Shown in pieces: positions 49,644 through 57,716 of a stretch of DNA of 64,000 bases (its first letter is position 1; every line of letters starts with the position of its first letter). Made by a program: the position numbers and the translations under genes. The notes below the pieces were generated by a model that was given only the letters and a program-made list of their open reading frames with translations, searched no databases and was not told where the DNA came from. The DNA comes from Actinomadura alba. GTDB taxonomy: Bacteria; Actinomycetota; Actinomycetes; Streptosporangiales; Streptosporangiaceae. The stretch covers positions 43,021-107,020 of the forward strand of contig NZ_JABVEC010000025.1 in assembly GCF_014323705.1 (NCBI RefSeq), read 5' to 3'.

Positions 49644-50561
49644 ATGGCACGTGTCACCCATGAGGATCTGAAAGCCGTTCTCGGCAATGGGCTGCTGGCC
49701 TTCCCCGTGACTCACATGGCGTCCGACCTCGGCTTCGACGAGCCGGCCTACCGCGACCACGTCGCCAGGCTCGGCGGGTACCCGGCCTCGGGAATGTTCG
49801 CTGCCGGCGGCACCGGGGAGTTCTTCTCCCTGACCCCCGGCGAGGTCGGACAGGTGGTGCGCGCGGCGGTCGCCGCGACGGCCGACGGCATCCCGGTCGT
49901 GGCACCGGCCGGCTACGGCACCGCGCTGGCGACCGAGATGGCCCGGGACGCCGAGGCCGCGGGCGCGGACGCACTGCTCCTGCTGCCGCCGTACCTCACC
50001 GAGGCGAGCCAGGACGGCCTCGTCGCGCACGTCGAGGCGGTGTGCGCGGCGACCTCACTCGGCGTGATCGTCTACCACCGGGCCAACGCCGCCTTCACCG
50101 TTCGGTCCGTGGCCAGGTTGACCGAGAGCTGCCCCAACCTGATCGGCTTCAAGGACGGCATCGGTGACATCGAGCTCATGACCCGGCTGTACGCCACCCT
50201 CGGAGAACGGTTGCTGTACGTAGGCGGGCTGCCCACCGCCGAGGTTTACGCGCTCCCCTATCTCGAGCTCGGCGTCACGACGTACTCCTCTGCCCTGTTC
50301 AACTTCATCCCCGAGTTCGCCGTCGGGTTCTACGACGCGGTGCGCGCCCGGGACCGGTCGGCGGTCTACGCCAAGCTCAACGAGTTCGTCCTGCCGTACC
50401 TCGAGATCCGCAACCGGCGCCCGGGATATGCGGTGTCCATCGTCAAGGCCGGGATGACCGCGACCGGCCGGCCCGCCGGCCCGGTCCGGCCGCCCCTCAC
50501 CGACCTCACCGGACGCGAGCTCACCGAGCTGACCGAGCTGATCAAGAAGGTGGCCCGTTGA
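49644..50561 (+). CDS. kdgD: 5-dehydro-4-deoxyglucarate dehydratase
   Basis: DapA-superfamily lyase of 305 residues converting 5-dehydro-4-deoxy-D-glucarate to 2,5-dioxovalerate, water and CO2. The Schiff-base lysine is K170 in GFKDG and the catalytic tyrosine Y144 in VIVYHR. AAGGTGEFFSLTPGEV and GIGDIELMTRL are KdgD hallmarks, distinguishing it from dihydrodipicolinate synthase. GGAG precedes the ATG. Overlaps the aldehyde dehydrogenase by 4 nt. First gene of the glucarate operon, divergent from lysR. Confidence 0.93.
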   Translation: MARVTHEDLKAVLGNGLLAFPVTHMASDLGFDEPAYRDHVARLGGYPASGMFAAGGTGEFFSLTPGEVGQVVRAAVAATADGIPVVAPAGYGTALATEMARDAEAAGADALLLLPPYLTEASQDGLVAHVEAVCAATSLGVIVYHRANAAFTVRSVARLTESCPNLIGFKDGIGDIELMTRLYATLGERLLYVGGLPTAEVYALPYLELGVTTYSSALFNFIPEFAVGFYDAVRARDRSAVYAKLNEFVLPYLEIRNRRPGYAVSIVKAGMTATGRPAGPVRPPLTDLTGRELTELTELIKKVAR

Positions 50562-52153
50562 CCGCCGAAGGCGCCCTCACCGGTGCGCTGCTGATCGGCG
50601 CCGCCGACGTACCCGGGTCCGCGGGCGAGTTCCGGGCGGTCGACCCGCGCACCGGTGCGCGACTCGAGCCCGCCTACGGGGAGGCCGGACCCGACGAGGT
50701 CCGCCGTGCGACCGAGCTGGCTCAGCAGGCGTTCGCCGGCTACCGGCAGACCGATCTGGAGACCCGGGCCGCCTTTCTGGAGAGCGTCGCCGACCGCATC
50801 GACGCGCTCGGCGACGTACTCGTGGAACGCGTGCGGGCCGAGACCGGGATCCCACGGGCCCGCGTCGAGGGCGAACGCGCTCGGACCACCGGCCAGCTGC
50901 GGTTGTTCGCCGCGGTGGTCCGCGACGGGGACTGGCTCGGCGCGCGGATCGATCCGGCGATCGCGGACCGCCGGCCGCAGGCGCGGCCCGACCTGCGCCA
51001 GCGCATGATTCCCCTCGGGCCGGTCGCGGTGTTCGGCGCGAGCAACTTCCCACTGGCCTTCTCGGTCGCGGGTGGCGACACCGCCTCGGCGCTGGCCGCC
51101 GGTGCTCCCGTCGTGGTGAAGGGGCACCCGGCGCACCCGGGCACCGCCGAGCTCGTCGGCCGGGCACTCCGTGCCGCCGTCGAAGAGCACGGCCTGCCCG
51201 AAGGGACCTTCTCCCTTCTGCAGGGTGCCGGTCACTCGATCGGCACCGCCCTGGTGACGGATCCGCGTATCAAGGCGGTCGGCTTCACCGGTTCACGAAG
51301 CGGCGGCCTCGCGCTCGTCGCGGCGGCGGCCGGCCGGCCGGAGCCGATTCCGGTCTACGCGGAGATGTCCAGCGTCAACCCGGTCTTCGTGCTCCCGGAT
51401 GCACTGCGACGGCAGGGTTCCGAACTGGGCACCGCGTTCGTCGCCTCGCTCACCACCGGGGCCGGCCAGCTGTGCACCAGCCCCGGTCTGGTGTTCGCAC
51501 TCGGCGCCGACGGCGTCGAATCCTTCCTCGACGCGGCCGCGGCCGCGGTGGCCACGGCGCCGAGCGCGCCAATGCTGACCAGCGGCATCCAGGCCGCCTA
51601 CACCGCCGGAGTCGAACGGCTGGCGGCCACCGAGCGGGTGCGTACCCTGGCCCGCGGTCTCGGCGACCCCGCGATCGGCGCTCCCGGCCGGCCCGCGCTC
51701 TTCGTCACGGACGGGGACACCTTCCTCGCTCACCCCGCACTGCACGACGAGGTCTTCGGCGCCGCGTCACTCGTCGTCCGGGTCCGCGACACGGCTCAGC
51801 TGCACGAGATCGTCGACCGGCTCGAAGGCCAGCTGACCGCTACCGTGCACGCCGCGCCGGCCGACGTCGGCGCGGCGCGCGAGCTGCTCCCACGACTCGA
51901 ACTGATCGCCGGCCGGGTGGTCTTCAACGGCTGGCCGACCGGCGTCGAGGTGGGCCATGCGGTGGTGCACGGCGGCCCCTTCCCGGCCACCTCGGCACCG
52001 GCCACCACGTCGGTGGGAACCCGGGCGATCGAACGTTTCCTGCGCCCGGTGAGCTACCAGGCCCTGCCCGCGGAGCTGGTCCCGGACGAACTGGCCGACG
52101 GCAATCCACTCGGCATCAGGCGCCTGGTCGACGGCGTCCCGGACCGCCACTGA
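50558..52153 (+). CDS. 2,5-dioxovalerate (ketoglutarate semialdehyde) dehydrogenase
   Basis: NADP-dependent aldehyde dehydrogenase of 531 residues, the size of the KGSADH-III subgroup that is usually linked to glucarate genes. Catalytic residues: C306 in GAGQLCTSPG, E269 in VYAEMSSVNP, N163 in FGASNFPLAFS and K188 in VVVKGHP. It oxidises 2,5-dioxovalerate to 2-oxoglutarate, closing the pathway to the TCA cycle. TTG start at 50558 coupled by TTGA to the kdgD stop. The glucarate dehydratase gene follows after 1 nt. Confidence 0.92.
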   Translation: MTAEGALTGALLIGAADVPGSAGEFRAVDPRTGARLEPAYGEAGPDEVRRATELAQQAFAGYRQTDLETRAAFLESVADRIDALGDVLVERVRAETGIPRARVEGERARTTGQLRLFAAVVRDGDWLGARIDPAIADRRPQARPDLRQRMIPLGPVAVFGASNFPLAFSVAGGDTASALAAGAPVVVKGHPAHPGTAELVGRALRAAVEEHGLPEGTFSLLQGAGHSIGTALVTDPRIKAVGFTGSRSGGLALVAAAAGRPEPIPVYAEMSSVNPVFVLPDALRRQGSELGTAFVASLTTGAGQLCTSPGLVFALGADGVESFLDAAAAAVATAPSAPMLTSGIQAAYTAGVERLAATERVRTLARGLGDPAIGAPGRPALFVTDGDTFLAHPALHDEVFGAASLVVRVRDTAQLHEIVDRLEGQLTATVHAAPADVGAARELLPRLELIAGRVVFNGWPTGVEVGHAVVHGGPFPATSAPATTSVGTRAIERFLRPVSYQALPAELVPDELADGNPLGIRRLVDGVPDRH

Positions 52154-52154
52154 G

Positions 52155-53483
52155 ATGGCCGGCTCACCGATCGTCACCGATCTCCAGGTAGTACCGGTCG
52201 CCGGCCGGGACAGCATGCTGCTGAACCTCAGCGGCGCCCACGCACCGTACTTCACCCGCAACGTCGTCCTGCTCACCGACTCCGACGGCCGTGTCGGCGT
52301 CGGCGAGGTCCCCGGCGGAGAGAAGATCACTCGTGCCCTCGAAGAGTCGAGGTCCCTGCTCGTCGGCCGGCGGGTCGCGACGTACAACACGGTGCTGGAG
52401 TCGGTGCGGCGGCGCTTCGCGCACCATGACGCGGCCGGACGGGGCGCGCAGACCTTCGACCTCCGCACGACCGTGCACGTCGTGACCGCCTTCGAATGCG
52501 CTCTGCTCGACCTCCTCGGGCAGTACCTCGAGGTGCCGGTCGTGGAACTGCTCGGAACGGGCCGCCGGCGGGACCGGGTCCCCGTGCTCGGCTACCTGTT
52601 CTTCATCGGCGACCGCCGGCGCACCGATCTGGCCTACCGGGCCGGCGAGGACGACGACGACTGGCTCCGGCTGCGCGACGAGGAGGCGCTGACGCCGGAC
52701 GCGGTGGTGGCACTCGCCGAGGCGGCACAAGCCCGGTACGGCTTCGCTGACTTCAAGCTGAAAGGCGGCGTGCTGCCCGGGCCGCGCGAGGCCGAGGCCG
52801 TGACCGCGCTCGCGCGGCGCTTCCCGGCGGCGCGCGTCACCCTGGACCCGAACGGAGCCTGGTCACTGGCCGAGGCGATCCGGCTCGGCCGCGACCTGGG
52901 GGACGTCCTGGCGTACGCCGAGGACCCGTGCGGTGCCGAGAACGGATTCTCCGCCCGGGAGACGATGGCCGAATTCAGGCGAGCCACCGGTCTGCGCACC
53001 GCCACGAACATGGTGGCCACCGACTGGCGCGAGCTCGGGCACGCCGTCACGGCGGGCGCCGTCGACATCCCCCTCGCGGACCCGCACTTCTGGACGATGG
53101 GCGGCTCCGTGCGGGTCGCGCAGCTGTGCGACGCATGGGGGCTCACTTGGGGCTCGCACTCCAACAGTCACTTCGACATCTCCCTGGCGATGTTCACCCA
53201 CGTCGCCGCCGCGGCACCCGGCGACATCACCGCCATCGACACCCACTGGATCTGGCAGGACGGCCAGCGCCTGACCACTGCCCCACTCGATATCGTCGAC
53301 GGCCACCTGCCGGTACCGTCCGCGCCCGGCCTAGGCATCGAGATCGACCTCGACCGGCTCGACTCGGCGCACCGGCTTTACCTGACCGAGGGCCTGGGCG
53401 GCCGGGACGACGCCACCGCCATGCGGTACCTCATCCCCGGCTGGACCTTCGACCCGAAGCGCCCCGCACTCGACCGGCACTGA
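52155..53483 (+). CDS. gudD: Glucarate dehydratase
   Basis: Enolase-superfamily enzyme of 442 residues dehydrating D-glucarate (and usually L-idarate) to 5-dehydro-4-deoxyglucarate. Catalytic K201 and K203 in FKLKGGV, metal ligands in LDPNGAW and YAEDPC, and the H335 (GSHSNSHFD)/D362 (IDTHWIW) dyad are all present, with TNMVATDWRELGHAV and PLADPHFWTMGG as family-specific segments. Starts 1 nt after the aldehyde dehydrogenase stop. It provides the substrate of the kdgD product and fixes the pathway as glucarate catabolism. A divergent paralogue is at 5591. Confidence 0.94.
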   Translation: MAGSPIVTDLQVVPVAGRDSMLLNLSGAHAPYFTRNVVLLTDSDGRVGVGEVPGGEKITRALEESRSLLVGRRVATYNTVLESVRRRFAHHDAAGRGAQTFDLRTTVHVVTAFECALLDLLGQYLEVPVVELLGTGRRRDRVPVLGYLFFIGDRRRTDLAYRAGEDDDDWLRLRDEEALTPDAVVALAEAAQARYGFADFKLKGGVLPGPREAEAVTALARRFPAARVTLDPNGAWSLAEAIRLGRDLGDVLAYAEDPCGAENGFSARETMAEFRRATGLRTATNMVATDWRELGHAVTAGAVDIPLADPHFWTMGGSVRVAQLCDAWGLTWGSHSNSHFDISLAMFTHVAAAAPGDITAIDTHWIWQDGQRLTTAPLDIVDGHLPVPSAPGLGIEIDLDRLDSAHRLYLTEGLGGRDDATAMRYLIPGWTFDPKRPALDRH

Positions 53484-53499
53484 GCATCAGGAGACGAGC

Positions 53500-54498
53500 A
53501 TGGTGGACGAACCGACGACCGGCCGGGCACCCGCCCCCTCCCGGGTTCTGCAGGTCGGCCCGTTGCAGCCGTCCCTGGACCGCAGGGTGCGCGAGCACTA
53601 TGACTCCGTCCGGCTCGACGAACAGCCCGACCCGACCGGATTCCTGACACTGCATGGCGCCGACTTCGTCACCGCGGTGACCACGTCGCGGATCGGGGTG
53701 AGCGATGAGCTGATGGCGGCCCTGCCCCGGCTTCGAGCGATCGTGAACTTCGGCGTGGGCTATGACACCACGAACATCGCGATGGCCACCGCACGCGGCA
53801 TCCAAGTCAGCAACACCCCGGATGTACTGACCGACTGCGTCGCCGACGCCGCGGTCGGAGCGCTGATCAACGTGATGCGCCGGTTCGCCGCCGCCGACCG
53901 GTACGTACGCCGGGGCGACTGGACGCTCGGTGGCTACCCGCTCGCCAGGAAGGTCAGCGGCAGCCGGATCGGCATCCTCGGCCTCGGCCGGATCGGCCGC
54001 GCGATCGCGCGCCGGTTGGAGGCCTTCGGCACGCAGATCCGCTACCACACCCGATCCATCGTCGACGACGTCCCCTACGACCATGTCGACTCCGCCGAGA
54101 AGCTCGCCGCCTGGTGTGACGTGCTCGTGGTCGCGACCTCGGGCGGCCCCGGGACCCGCGGACTCGTATCGGAAGCGGTGCTCACCGCGCTCGGCCCGGA
54201 CGGCTACCTCGTGAACATCGCACGGGGCAGCGTGGTGGACGAGCCGGCGCTGGTCGACGCGCTCGTCACCGATCGGCTCGCGGGCGCCGCGCTCGACGTG
54301 TTCGCCGACGAGCCCAACGTGCCCCCCGCACTACTCGACCTGGACAAGGTCCTCCTACTGCCGCACATCGCGAGCGCGACGCGCGAGACACGCGAGGCAA
54401 TGGGCGACCTCGCCTTCCGTAACCTCTGGCAGTTCATGGCAGACGGCACGCTGCTCACCCCGGTTCCGGCACAAGAACCGCGCGGGACACCACGCTGA
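53500..54498 (+). CDS. D-isomer-specific 2-hydroxyacid dehydrogenase (glyoxylate/hydroxypyruvate reductase-like)
   Basis: Oxidoreductase of 332 residues. The Rossmann motif is IGILGLGRIGRAI, the catalytic Arg lies in VNIARGSVVDE, and the His in LLPHIASATRE, with LDVFADEPNVP between them. AGGAGA precedes the ATG. Last gene of the glucarate operon. No step of the classical glucarate route needs it, so it may reduce a by-product keto acid or serve another acid sugar entering the pathway. A similar dehydrogenase follows the dehydratase at 5591, a repeated partnership. Confidence 0.9.
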   Translation: MVDEPTTGRAPAPSRVLQVGPLQPSLDRRVREHYDSVRLDEQPDPTGFLTLHGADFVTAVTTSRIGVSDELMAALPRLRAIVNFGVGYDTTNIAMATARGIQVSNTPDVLTDCVADAAVGALINVMRRFAAADRYVRRGDWTLGGYPLARKVSGSRIGILGLGRIGRAIARRLEAFGTQIRYHTRSIVDDVPYDHVDSAEKLAAWCDVLVVATSGGPGTRGLVSEAVLTALGPDGYLVNIARGSVVDEPALVDALVTDRLAGAALDVFADEPNVPPALLDLDKVLLLPHIASATRETREAMGDLAFRNLWQFMADGTLLTPVPAQEPRGTPR

Positions 54499-54615
54499 TC
54501 GTCGTCGTCCACCGGATGACCAGATCACCGCAGCGCATCGCGGCCGCTCCCCCGCACGATCGCGCGATTATCCGTCCAACCCGACGATCGACCGCACCGC
54601 TCCGACAGGCCCTGG

Positions 54616-54653
54616 GACGTCCAGGTCGGCCGGCAAGGGCCGACCTGGACGTC
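54616..54653. terminator. Perfect 15-bp hairpin between convergent operons
   Basis: GACGTCCAGGTCGGC and GCCGACCTGGACGTC pair perfectly around 8 nt. It lies 18 bp beyond the katG stop and about 118 bp beyond the dehydrogenase stop, so it probably terminates both. Next to it ATGATCAGACGAGG is repeated in tandem (54654-54667, 54668-54681), the second copy covering the katG stop. Confidence 0.8.
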
Positions 54654-54671
54654 ATGATCAGACGAGGATGA

Positions 54672-56903
54672 TCAGACGAGGTCGAACCGGTCGAGGTTCA
54701 TCACCTTGTCCCACGCCGCGACGAAGTCGTTCACGAACTTCTCCTTCGCGTCATCGCTCGCGTAGACCTCCGCGAGCGCGCGCAGCTCGGAGTTCGACCC
54801 GAAGACGAGGTCGGCACGGCTGCCGGTCCACTTGACCTCGCCCGTGGCGGCGTCGCGACCCTCGAACGCGTTCGCGTCCTCGGACGTCGCCTTCCATGTC
54901 GTGCCCAGGTCGAGCAGGTTGACGAAGAAGTCGTTGGTCAGAGACCCGGGGGTCGTGGTGAGGACGCCGAGCGGCGACTGCTGGTGGTTCGCGCCCAGGA
55001 CACGGAGGCCACCGACGAGGACCGTCATCTCGGGGGCGCTCAGGGTCAGCAGGTTCGCCCGGTCGATCAGCAGGTACTCGGCCGGCAGCCGGTTGCCCTT
55101 CCCGAGGTAGTTGCGGAACCCGTCGGCGGTCGGCTCGAGAGCGGCGAACGACTCCTCGTCGGTCTGCTCCTGCGACGCGTCCGCGCGGCCCGGCGTGAAG
55201 GGGACCTCGACGTCGAAGCCGGCGTCCTTGGCTGCCCGCTCGACGGCCGCACCACCGGCGAGCACGATCAGGTCGGCGAGCGAGATCCGCTTGCCGCCGG
55301 TCTGAGCGGCGTTGAAGGCCTCCTGGATTCCCTCCAGGGTGCGCAGCACCGTCGCCAGCTGGTCGGGGTCGTTGACCTCCCACCCGCTCTGCGGCTCGAG
55401 GCGAATGCGCGCACCGTTGGCGCCGCCGCGCTTGTCGCTGCCACGGAACGACGAGGCCGAGGCCCACGCGGTGGACACGAGCTGGGACACCGACAGGCCA
55501 GAGGCGAGGATCCGGCCCTTGAGGGAGGCGATGTCCTCAGCACCGATGAGCTCGTGCGTCACCGCGGGGAGGGGGTCCTGCCACAGCAGCGTCTCGGCCG
55601 GGACCTCCGGGCCGAGGTAGCGCACGATCGGGCCCATGTCGCGGTGGGTCAGCTTGAACCACGCCCGGGCGAAGGCGTCCGCGAACTCGTCGGGGTTCTC
55701 GAAGAAGCGCCGCGAGATCTGCTCGTAGACCGGGTCGATGCGGAGCGCGAGGTCGGTCGTCAGCATCGTCGGGGCGTGGCTCTTCGACGGGTCGTGGGCA
55801 TCGGGGACGGTACCCGCCCCCGCGCCGTCCTTCGGCCTCCACTGGTTCGCGCCGGCGGGGCTCTTGAACAGCTCCCACTCGTAGCCGAACAGGATCTCGA
55901 AGAAGCTGTTGTCCCACGTCACCGGGGTGGTCGTCCAAATCCCCTCGAGACCACTGGTGATCGCGTCGCCGCCCTTGCCGGTGCCGTAGGAGTTCTTCCA
56001 GCCGAAGCCCTGCTCCTCGATCGAGGCGGCCTCGGGATCGGGGCCGACGTGGTCCGACGGGCCCGCACCGTGGGTCTTGCCGAAGGTGTGACCGCCCGCG
56101 ATCAGGGCGACCGTCTCCTCGTCGTTCATCGCCATCCGGCGGAACGTCTCACGGATGTCGCGGGCCGCGGCGAGCGGGTCCGGGTTGCCGTTCGGGCCCT
56201 CCGGGTTGACGTAGATGAGGCCCATCTGGACCGCGGCGAGGGGGTTCTCGAGCTCCCGGTCACCGGTGTAGCGCTCGTCGTCGAGCCAGGTGGACTCGGG
56301 ACCCCAGTAGACGTCCTCGTCGGGCTCCCAGACGTCCTCACGACCGCCGGCGAAGCCGAAGGTCTTGAAGCCCATCGACTCCAGGGCGACGTTGCCGGCG
56401 AGGATCATGAGGTCGGCCCACGAGAGCTTCTGACCGTACTTCTTCTTGACCGGCCACAGCAGGCGGCGAGCCTTGTCGAGGTTCCCGTTGTCCGGCCAGC
56501 TGTTGAGGGGGGCGAAGCGCTGCTGGCCGGCCCCGGCGCCGCCGCGGCCGTCGCTGATCCGGTACGTGCCCGCGCTGTGCCACGCCATCCGGATCATGAA
56601 CGGGCCGTAGTTGCCGAAGTCGGCCGGCCACCAGTCCTGTGAGGTCGTCAGCACCTCCGCGACGTCCTGCTTCACCGCCGCGAGGTCAAGGGTCTTGAAC
56701 GCCTCGGCGTAGCTGAACTCCTCGCCGAGGGGGTCGGCCACGGCGGGGTTCTTGGCGAGGACCTTCAGGTTGAGCCGCTCCGGCCACCACTGGCGGTTTC
56801 CGCCGCCCTGAGTCGGGTGCGGGGCGCGCCCGTGCGCGACCGGGCAGCCACCCTCGCCCTCCGACTTCGCGTCTACGACGATTGCATCATGGTTCTCAGA
56901 CAT
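54672..56903 (-). CDS. katG: Catalase-peroxidase
   Basis: Bifunctional heme enzyme of 743 residues that removes hydrogen peroxide. The distal triad is R105, W108 and H109 in IRMAWHSAGTYR. The proximal heme His is H272 in GGHTFGKTHG. The W108-Y231-M257 crosslinked adduct residues are all present (GLIYVNPEG, RRMAMN). The C-terminal duplicated domain is complete and without heme ligands, as usual. The region around S317 (DAITSG) corresponds to the site of isoniazid-resistance changes in mycobacteria. Co-transcribed with furA just upstream. The start is the ATG at 56903; an ATG two codons earlier is equally in frame. Confidence 0.97.
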   Translation of the reverse strand: MSENHDAIVVDAKSEGEGGCPVAHGRAPHPTQGGGNRQWWPERLNLKVLAKNPAVADPLGEEFSYAEAFKTLDLAAVKQDVAEVLTTSQDWWPADFGNYGPFMIRMAWHSAGTYRISDGRGGAGAGQQRFAPLNSWPDNGNLDKARRLLWPVKKKYGQKLSWADLMILAGNVALESMGFKTFGFAGGREDVWEPDEDVYWGPESTWLDDERYTGDRELENPLAAVQMGLIYVNPEGPNGNPDPLAAARDIRETFRRMAMNDEETVALIAGGHTFGKTHGAGPSDHVGPDPEAASIEEQGFGWKNSYGTGKGGDAITSGLEGIWTTTPVTWDNSFFEILFGYEWELFKSPAGANQWRPKDGAGAGTVPDAHDPSKSHAPTMLTTDLALRIDPVYEQISRRFFENPDEFADAFARAWFKLTHRDMGPIVRYLGPEVPAETLLWQDPLPAVTHELIGAEDIASLKGRILASGLSVSQLVSTAWASASSFRGSDKRGGANGARIRLEPQSGWEVNDPDQLATVLRTLEGIQEAFNAAQTGGKRISLADLIVLAGGAAVERAAKDAGFDVEVPFTPGRADASQEQTDEESFAALEPTADGFRNYLGKGNRLPAEYLLIDRANLLTLSAPEMTVLVGGLRVLGANHQQSPLGVLTTTPGSLTNDFFVNLLDLGTTWKATSEDANAFEGRDAATGEVKWTGSRADLVFGSNSELRALAEVYASDDAKEKFVNDFVAAWDKVMNLDRFDLV

Positions 56904-56936
56904 GGGCATCTTTCTGTTCTAGGCGGATCACGGTGC

Positions 56937-57374
56937 TCAGGAACTGCTGGCGGTGGAACAGCCGGGGCACAGGCCCCAGTAGATGACGTCGGCCTCGTCG
57001 ACCGAGAAGCCGTGGTCGTCCGACGCGGTCAGGCAGGGCGCCTCGCCGACCGCGCAGTCGACGTCGGCGACGACACCGCACGACCGGCACACGACGTGGT
57101 GGTGGTTGTCCCCGACGCGTCCCTCGAACCGGGCCGGGCTGCCGGCCGGTTCGATGCGGCGTACGAGTCCCGCCGCGGCGAGCGCGTGGAGGGCCTCGTA
57201 CACGGCTTGGAGGGAGATATGGCCTACGCGATCGCGCACCCCGGAGGCGATCGCCTCGACGCCGAGGTGGTCACCGTCCCGTACGGTCTCGAGCAGCGCG
57301 ACGCGGGCGGCCGTCACCCGCAGGCCGGCACCGCGCAGTTCCTCGGCGGTGGTCGGAGTCTGGGATGCGGTCAT
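56937..57374 (-). CDS. furA: Fur-family repressor FurA
   Basis: Peroxide/iron-sensing regulator of 145 residues. The winged helix is LRVTAARVALLETVRDGDHL then HISLQAVYEALHALAAAGLV. The metal site has NHHHVVCRSCGVVADVDC, and a C-terminal CPGC can bind structural zinc. Immediate location upstream of katG with 33 bp spacing is the conserved actinobacterial furA-katG arrangement, in which FurA represses the operon and peroxide or loss of metal relieves it. Confidence 0.94.
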   Translation of the reverse strand: MTASQTPTTAEELRGAGLRVTAARVALLETVRDGDHLGVEAIASGVRDRVGHISLQAVYEALHALAAAGLVRRIEPAGSPARFEGRVGDNHHHVVCRSCGVVADVDCAVGEAPCLTASDDHGFSVDEADVIYWGLCPGCSTASSS

Positions 57375-57399
57375 GGCCCAAACCTACCTTCATAAACGC

Positions 57400-57428
57400 G
57401 AACGATCCAAGACAATGAACAATCCAAG
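57400..57428. promoter_or_regulatory. Direct repeat GAACRATCCAAG in the furA promoter
   Basis: GAACGATCCAAG and GAACAATCCAAG are spaced 17 bp apart, 26-54 bp upstream of the furA start, in locally AT-richer DNA. Probable FurA autoregulatory operator. Confidence 0.5.
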
Positions 57429-57467
57429 TCTACGTGCCGCGTCAGGCGACCTTCCCCCCGTAGTGGC

Positions 57468-57716
57468 ATGGCGCGCCGTCCGGATGGTGGTCTTGGGGCG
57501 CGCCACGGTCAGGCCGTCTTGGTGGCAGAACGAGTACGCGTACGCGAGATCGAAGATGAAGAGGGGCCGTGGCTGCTGCGGATCATCCGCAGAGGCACTG
57601 GGTCGGTGGTGACCTCGCGGAGGGCGCAGATGGTCCTACTGTCCGCGCAGGGCATGCCGGAGGTGGATTCGCACGCACACATCCGCCGGACCGCCGCCGG
57701 CCACGTTCAGAAGTAG
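57468..57716 (+). mobile_element. IS630-type transposase N-terminal remnant
   Basis: The plus strand reads VRVREIEDEEGPWLLRIIRR and GTGSVVTSRRAQMVLLSAQG, matching the N-terminal helix-turn-helix region of IS630 transposases. After LLSAQGMP the similarity stops and a stop codon follows at 57714, so the catalytic DDE domain is missing. No terminal inverted repeats were identified. The element ends overlapping the stop of the serine hydrolase gene. Confidence 0.6.

Noticed and set aside
54984..56642. 552-codon open frame antisense to katG
   Set aside because: Composition is biased (Arg, Gly, Val), no motif, and katG is certain on the other strand.
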